Of a stretch of 64,000 bases of DNA, positions 22,171 to 64,000 are shown one piece after another. Under the pieces are notes generated by a model. That model worked only from the letters and a program-made list of their open reading frames with translations, was not told where the DNA came from and ran no database searches. A program made the translations under genes and the position numbers. Source of the stretch: Lycorma delicatula (Eukaryota; Arthropoda; Insecta; Hemiptera; Fulgoridae); the NCBI RefSeq assembly GCF_047948215.1, contig NC_134460.1, forward strand, positions 148,360,049-148,424,048, given 5' to 3'. Numbering within the stretch: the first letter of the stretch is position 1; each line of letters starts with the position of its first letter.

Positions 22171-23744
22171 AGGTAAATATGTGCATGCTGATTGTTTTTG
22201 TGTGTATTTAGGTGTATGTTTTTTGTTTTAAGAGTAGCTGAGGTCTGTTGCAAGACAAAGCGAGGTTTTAATTCGTTTATTTATTTTGTATAATTTTTAA
22301 GCATTAAAATGATTTTTAGTTATATATTACATATAGATTCTTTTTATCACGATAAGAATATTTCTGAACTTATTTTTAATATTTATCATTAAATGAAGGA
22401 CAATGCCAGTTTGTTTTGTCATTTATTTGTAGTAAAAGGGCTATTTTTATAATTATAATCTCTTACAATAAACTTTAGTCTATAGTTTTGGTTATTTTAT
22501 TCTTTTATCATTATTATTGTAATTATTATTCTATGGTTTTTTTCCTTTTTTTTGTTTTATTTATTATCAAGAAGAGAGTCAATGGTTTATTTATTTATTT
22601 TGATCTTAACTTTGCAGATGGCTGTGTCTATAAAATTTTCTTTCTTTCTTTTGTCTCTTTTATTCCATGTATTATTATTATTATTATTATTATGACTTCA
22701 TTGTTAGAAGTCATTATTATGATTTCATTGTGACATGACATATATGTCATGTAAAATAATGGACACTAAATATTAGATCTTTGTTTTTAGTAAATTAAGA
22801 ATTTTGATATTTTCCATGAGCAAATATTTATTTCATTTTATATTTAATTTTTGAGTTGCAACCTATGTTTAAAAAAAAAACTAGTCATACACCTAAATAA
22901 AATAACAATATTCACTTCTCAGCATAATATTTCAGTTTATAAGTAAGAACAATACTACGCATCAGTTTCTATTTTTAACTAATTATTTACTGATCTAAAA
23001 GATTTCTTGATTGATTCACTTAAATTAAAAGAGAAATTCCTGTTTAAAAACAATATCACTCTGTTAATGCATTTTTATATAGTACACAAAGGTCAAACAA
23101 ACTTTCTGCATATATGTTTAACATGTATTAAAAACATACTTCAATATCAAGCAATTAATAGTTTATTAACATGGACTATAATCACATATTTTTTCTTATT
23201 CATAATTTTGTACTTTTGTAATACTAATTGATAGAGCTTTCTACAGTTTTCATTGGTCTTTCCAGGCAAACGCTGCAATTGTTCCTTTTTGTTATCCATG
23301 TACTACCATACTTGACAACATCTGTTTAATGTATAATTATGTTTCGATTCTGTTAAAATATTATTTATTACCATATCATGAACCAATTTGACAAATGAAG
23401 TACAGCAGTGAGTCAGCCATAATAGTTCTAAGATGTATCGTCTGGTGTCTTATTGTCCTCCTGATTATTTCAAAATAATACACACATATTGCACATATAG
23501 TAAATTTGAAAAATATTTTGGAAGGAACTTTAATACCATTTCTTAAAAATGCAGTGCTCTGGTTAGAGTAAAATGATCAAAGGAAATGTTAATTTAAGTT
23601 GAAAATGTGCTTACTTGTAATTAATTTATAATTTTTTAAATAACTCATTTAAATACTTCATCTAATTTATTATATATAATCTTAAAATATTAATAAAATA
23701 CAAATGCCAATAAATAATGAATAACATATTTAGAAGCTAATAGT
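22171..23744. other. AT-rich intergenic stretch downstream of TBC1D23
   Basis: No gene is recognised. There is an ATT microsatellite at about 22670-22694 and general AT-rich sequence. Open frames here (for example 22488-22733 and 23007-23231) code Phe/Tyr/Ile-rich peptides expected from base composition. Confidence 0.5.
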
Positions 23745-23750
23745 TTTATT
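23745..23750 (-). promoter_or_regulatory. TBC1D23: Candidate polyadenylation signal of TBC1D23
   Basis: AATAAA on the minus strand lies about 370 nt after the stop codon at 24118. It would give a 3' UTR of roughly 390 nt. AATAAA arises easily in AT-rich DNA, so this is only a candidate. Confidence 0.3.
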
Positions 23751-24117
23751 TTTTTTATGATAGTTAAAATACTTTTTAATACTTTCAATATATCATAAAT
23801 TGCTTATGTAATGTACATACAATTCATTGTAACTAAATTAAAATAACAAAAATACGGTTACCGTAAAAGAAAAATGGATGAAAAACATAATTTAATGAAT
23901 GAACATTTGAATTACAATTATTTATACAAAATAAAGTCCTATCGTACTTACAAATACAAGTTATCTACAAACAATTACAGTTTTTTACATATTCACATGA
24001 AGAGAGACTTTATAATTAATAAATAAACAATGTTTACAGACACGCCACAAAATAAAATAGATAATAAAATAAACAGTACCTCCATTAGAAAAGCCTTCTA
24101 TAATATATAATTAACTG

Positions 24118-59965
<35,848 letters not shown>

Positions 59966-62230
59966 CTAAAAAAAGAAAAAGATAAATAAATAATAAAATA
60001 AGTATTTTTAAAATCCATGAAGTAAATATACATTTTTTAATATAACTGTGTACATACACAACAAATATTGATAATTTAAATAGCTAATCTACTTAGAATG
60101 AAAAATAACCCAACCCTAACTATGAAAAAAATAATATGCAAAATAATTAATAAACACAAACATATAGGAAATAAACAATTTGCTTGCTTCACAGAAATCT
60201 GGAAACAATGATAAATAAACATTTTTCAACTGTAATTTCAGTATTAATCTAAAAATGAAAATCTTGTATAAATACATATTAAAATATAAATTTTATTGAC
60301 GACTTTGCCTTCAGCAGACTTACTTTACTTAGGAAGTAAATCATTAATAGCTTCATCAGCCAGTAAATAACAGTATAAATATTTGTTACAAACATTGACT
60401 GAATTAGTGTATACTGGACTTTTTACACTGCTAATTAAAGTATATACGCCTGTTAAAAGACACTGAAAAGATCTACAGTTATCATATCTCACCAAACATT
60501 GACAAATTGTAACCAAAATTAAGCAACTTCAATTTATTATTTTTTAACCCATATTCTTTATCAAAATTCATAAATATTGGTTAATCTAATAAACTTAAAG
60601 ATAACATGGAAAATGATAATTTACGAAAAAAATTAATTCCTCCTCAGAATGAAATTGTTCAAATACATGACCTACTAATTAATACAAGGGAAGATATACT
60701 TCCCAAATTACCTGTTATTATAAGACATATTTCCCAAATGAAATTGTCCAAATATATGACCTACTAATATAAGGGGAAACATATATTAGTAGACATACTA
60801 ATAAAGGGAATCATCTAATTAGTACAATAATGCAAATTTGAATGTTCCAGAAATGAAGAAAAAGAAAAAAGTGTTTTTTTGCTCAGCTTCCTAGACCAAT
60901 TGTTACTGAAATTAAATTGCAACAATAACCAGAAATCAACAAGCCAGATTTCTTTCAAATTGCATTCAATCTGGAGATATCAAGAAAAAAAGCAGGCCAA
61001 CATTAATATATATATATATATATGTATATGTACATACATAAATCTTTTGAAATTTTTCAATGATAAAATAAGTTTTTTGGATTAGAGGGGTCATGAAACA
61101 TCAAGAACTGCAAAAATCCCAACATGATTAACACACTTTAACTTTTATGGAATACTACATAATAAAGTAACGGAGAAACTAACAAGTGGAGTAATTTCTT
61201 ACTTAAATTAATCTACATATAAGTAAACAAATTATATTCCAGATAATTTTATCACAACACATTGTTAAGGAAGATAACTACGAATCAATTATATAAAAAA
61301 ATAGACAAATAAAGTACTTTCTTCTCTCTATGGACTAATTAGAAAAAAATAAAACCATATTTTACAACACAATTCATGTAAGTAAATTACACAGCAAACA
61401 AAACAATTGTTTTTATGTAAATATTTATTCATTTTTCTTCTACATAAACTCTACCTTTTTGTATATCCACAACAATGTAATTAATTATGTTTTCAAGCTA
61501 TTCAAACATTTTTATTATGTTGTTATAATACAATAAAATATAAATTCTAAAAACTTATCTGCACTTGGAATATACATTTTATCACCGATGTTAATAATTT
61601 AATAAATTATTAAATAATATTTAGATTATATAAATAATTATTACGCTGCAAAATTGATGAATTGTAACAGGTTTTAAAATAAACAGGACAAAAATTGCAA
61701 TTGTAAAGAATCATCCTTAATCTGGCACAGAATTCAAAAATCAAAATTTATTAAAGAAATGGAAAAGTATTATTTTAAAATTTTAGTGAATTTTTTAAAT
61801 TGCTTTTCTTTTTTAAATGGATATACTGTTAATAAGAAATACAACAGCCAGAGACTTGAACCTTGATGAACAAAGAAAAGGAATACTGAGAAATCAGATG
61901 ATGGCGCTAAAATCTAGTATGTGTTAGTTTTACCTCACACTTTTCAATGGTTTTCTTCAATTTTCACATGATAGTACTTTAAATATCAAATTGTATCAGA
62001 TTATAGCATTATACATCATTATGCTATAGCAATCCAATATTAAGAAATGATGGCAACTCAAAATAAAAAATATATGATGTGGACATCACATGACTTCCTA
62101 TACGCCTAAATTACATATACACATTTTCTGCTACATTTCACTTAACTTATACTGATTAAAATTTATTTAATCAGTATACAGGAGTTCACTAAATTACGTT
62201 TAAGTAGTTAATACGTTGTTCAAGTAGATA
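59966..62230. other. Intron upstream of the first visible TBC1D23 exon
   Basis: It is AT-rich. A TA/GTA microsatellite lies at about 61004-61040. I looked for the preceding TBC-domain exons on minus and did not find them, so the intron probably extends past the end of the window. Confidence 0.5.
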
Positions 62231-62590
62231 TGTTGTGTAAGTGAGAACATGTCGGATTCATAACCACGCACACATCGGTTCAAATCCGATTTCATATACA
62301 TATATTTTTTCATTTTTTTTTTTAATTTAAGTATATTGATTTATTAACAATTATTAACCTCTGATTTTAAAAATTTTCCAATTAAAATGAAAAGTACATA
62401 AAATTTTATTTCACTTAATAACTTCTGATTTTTTTTTCATATTTTTTATTTTGTATTATTATTTTATTGATAAATTTTTTTAAAAATCAGAGGTTAATAA
62501 TTGTTAATAAATCAATTTATTTAAAAAAAAAAAAAAAATGAAGTCTGATTCGAACTGATATGCCCTTGTAAGATTAAAGTATTTCATCAG
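62231..62590. repeat. Inverted pair of tRNA-like sequences forming a long hairpin
   Basis: The left arm (about 62231-62376) has a B box ggttcaaatcc (62277-62287), a T-rich spacer and then ttgatttattaacaattatt and aacctctgatttt. The right arm (about 62465-62590) carries the same parts in inverted order, with agttcgaatcag on minus (62546-62557). The inner 33 bases match perfectly. Two SINE-like units thus point toward each other. The loop of about 90 bp is AT-rich. Confidence 0.6.
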
Positions 62591-62975
62591 TTAGAATTTT
62601 ATTTGGCTGTAACTCTGTAACCAATGAAAATAAGTACCATTTATGATATATCACTGAAAAGCTCTCAATGAGGGCATATTACTGCAGTTACAAAGAAGTC
62701 CAAAATCCAATGTTTTGAATTTTGGGCTTTTTTGACCCAGTCAATTGCAATCAAAAGGGGGAGGTGCGCAACTAGATGTACAACAGTCCTGAATACAAAA
62801 TTTCAACATTCTATGGCTAATCATTTTTGAGTTATGCGAGATACATACAGACATCACACCGAAACTAGTCAAAATGTATTTAGGGATGGTCAAAATGGAT
62901 ATTTCCGTTGAAATCTGAAAACCGAAATTTTTCGCAATTACAATACTTCCTTTACTTCATACAAGGAAGTAAAAA
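62591..62975 (+). repeat. Non-coding repeat ending in a short hairpin
   Basis: This is a block of balanced composition in otherwise AT-rich DNA, with no open frame. It ends in acttcctt (62945-62952) paired with aaggaagt (62963-62970), a small stem-loop followed by A-rich sequence, as at the 3' ends of some SINEs and LINEs. No second copy exists in the window. Confidence 0.4.
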
Positions 62976-64000
62976 TAACTTCAAATTAGACAATTCAAAA
63001 ATATGGATGTGAGAAAAATTTTTAATTGAATTTAGAAAAAGTTTCCTGAGTTTTTGTCAAAGAAACTTTTATTAGAAAATTAAAAAAAAAAAACATCTAT
63101 TTAACAGTACATTTAAATAATATAAAATTATTTTAAGATAGTAATCAAGTAATTCAATTTCAAAATAATAGAACGTTTTCTTCTACAAGACATTTGGAGC
63201 TAACGAATACTCCACTGCGAAAAGAACACACAGGCATGTTTTGTAGAAACATCTATTTTCAGTGGTCTTGTAAAAAAAAAAAAAATTGTTAAAATTTCCT
63301 AAGTATGTATCCAAATAATATAACATATTTGCTCAAATGTACATCGTTCCCCACCATTTTTGAATTTAATTTTCAGGAAAAAGTTGGTAGACTTTTTCCA
63401 CAAATGCAATATTTTTTCCACAAAATGCAATTTTACCACCAATAAGAAATCTCAAAATTTATTATACAATGACATAATATTATATACAGTTTTTATTATA
63501 TTAATATTTTATTATACTGTTTTATATTCTACATTATTGCTTAAATTTTATATTTAAACAGCATCATAATAAAAAACAAACGATAATAAACAAAAATAAC
63601 ACCTGCATTATTTGATATTAAAAAAAACAAAATGTTACTTTTCATAACATCTGAGGAAGGTACTGTATACCACCAAAACAGCTGCTGTGATTTTTTGAAT
63701 AGTTTTGTGACAATTAAACAATATATTTTGTTTGTTATACAAAATTGGATTTTCATCAAAATTGTTTATAAGATTTTTATTAAAAAAATATTTTAAAGGA
63801 AATAATAATTATTGCAATTTCCATTTAAATCGTTTTTCTTTATTTTTCTGAAAAAGAAAAAAATAACATTAAAAAATTCACTACTTCACAAGAATTCACT
63901 CCCAACAAGTGAACACTTGAATTTATGATACCATCTGAAAACACTACTGTCATCTGAATCTATATTATTGTCTATCTATTATTATTATTATTGTTTATCT
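62976..64000. other. AT-rich end of the window
   Basis: No gene, exon or element end is recognised. Open frames at 63360-63557 and 63541-63759 are Phe/Tyr/Ile/Lys-rich and explained by composition. Confidence 0.5.

Noticed and set aside
60325..60516. Upstream TBC1D23 exon on minus
   Set aside because: No resemblance to the TBC domain and no fit to the phase-0 acceptor of exon 59841-59965.
62231..62300. A tRNA-Met-like gene (cat in the anticodon position)
   Set aside because: The arms do not pair over a full cloverleaf, and an inverted second copy follows, so a SINE-like repeat is more likely.

Overview
This is a eukaryotic window, AT-rich (roughly 70% or more by eye), with no bacterial-type gene layout. 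It carries one recognisable host gene, nine spliced exons of a TBC1D23-type gene on the minus strand, and a dense set of mostly dead transposable elements. The mix of an R1-clade LINE, mariner and Tc1-like transposons, piggyBac, a Penelope-like element and tRNA-derived SINEs points to an arthropod, most likely an insect. A hemipteran is my guess from the general look of the repeats. No species-level marker is present.

Layout. Positions 1-3095: a badly decayed LINE on plus. 5463-14003: a decayed piggyBac-family transposon, split by a near full-length R1-clade LINE (6782-12523) bounded by a perfect 13-bp target-site duplication. 15712-16619: two hairpin-type elements (MITE-like) side by side. 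16708-18029: a Tc1/mariner-like element that itself holds a 90-bp GC-rich insertion with its own 13-bp duplication. 18660-22170: another decayed LINE. 22171-23750: AT-rich sequence without recognisable genes.

24118-59965 is the 3' two-thirds of a TBC1D23 orthologue (minus strand). The nine exons total 1,479 bp (492 codons plus stop). All have GT/AG borders and all phases join. They cover the end of the TBC domain, the rhodanese-like domain and the C-terminal PH-like domain. The upstream exons lie beyond position 64000. Every intron of more than about 2.6 kb holds a transposon, except the last (2.5 kb) and intron 5 (1.3 kb), in which I see none. The intronic set includes a solo LTR (27149-27854), LINE fragments, mariners, an abutting series of TA-targeting elements (37294-42330), a Penelope-like element with a GIY-YIG endonuclease (about 48660-50135), SINEs, and a LINE inserted into a mariner with a perfect 12-bp duplication (55986-57599).

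The most interesting structure is around exon 4 (43247-43460). It lies between two copies of the same Tc1/mariner-like family in opposite orientation (41258-42330 and 43870-45092). They form an inverted repeat with arms of about 1 kb in the pre-mRNA, a geometry expected to favour exon skipping or circular RNA formation. The R1-clade LINE is also notable: its two ORFs meet at a TAATG stop-start, as described for the SART1 element. I see no bona fide tRNA or rRNA gene, no CRISPR array and no intact viral genome.
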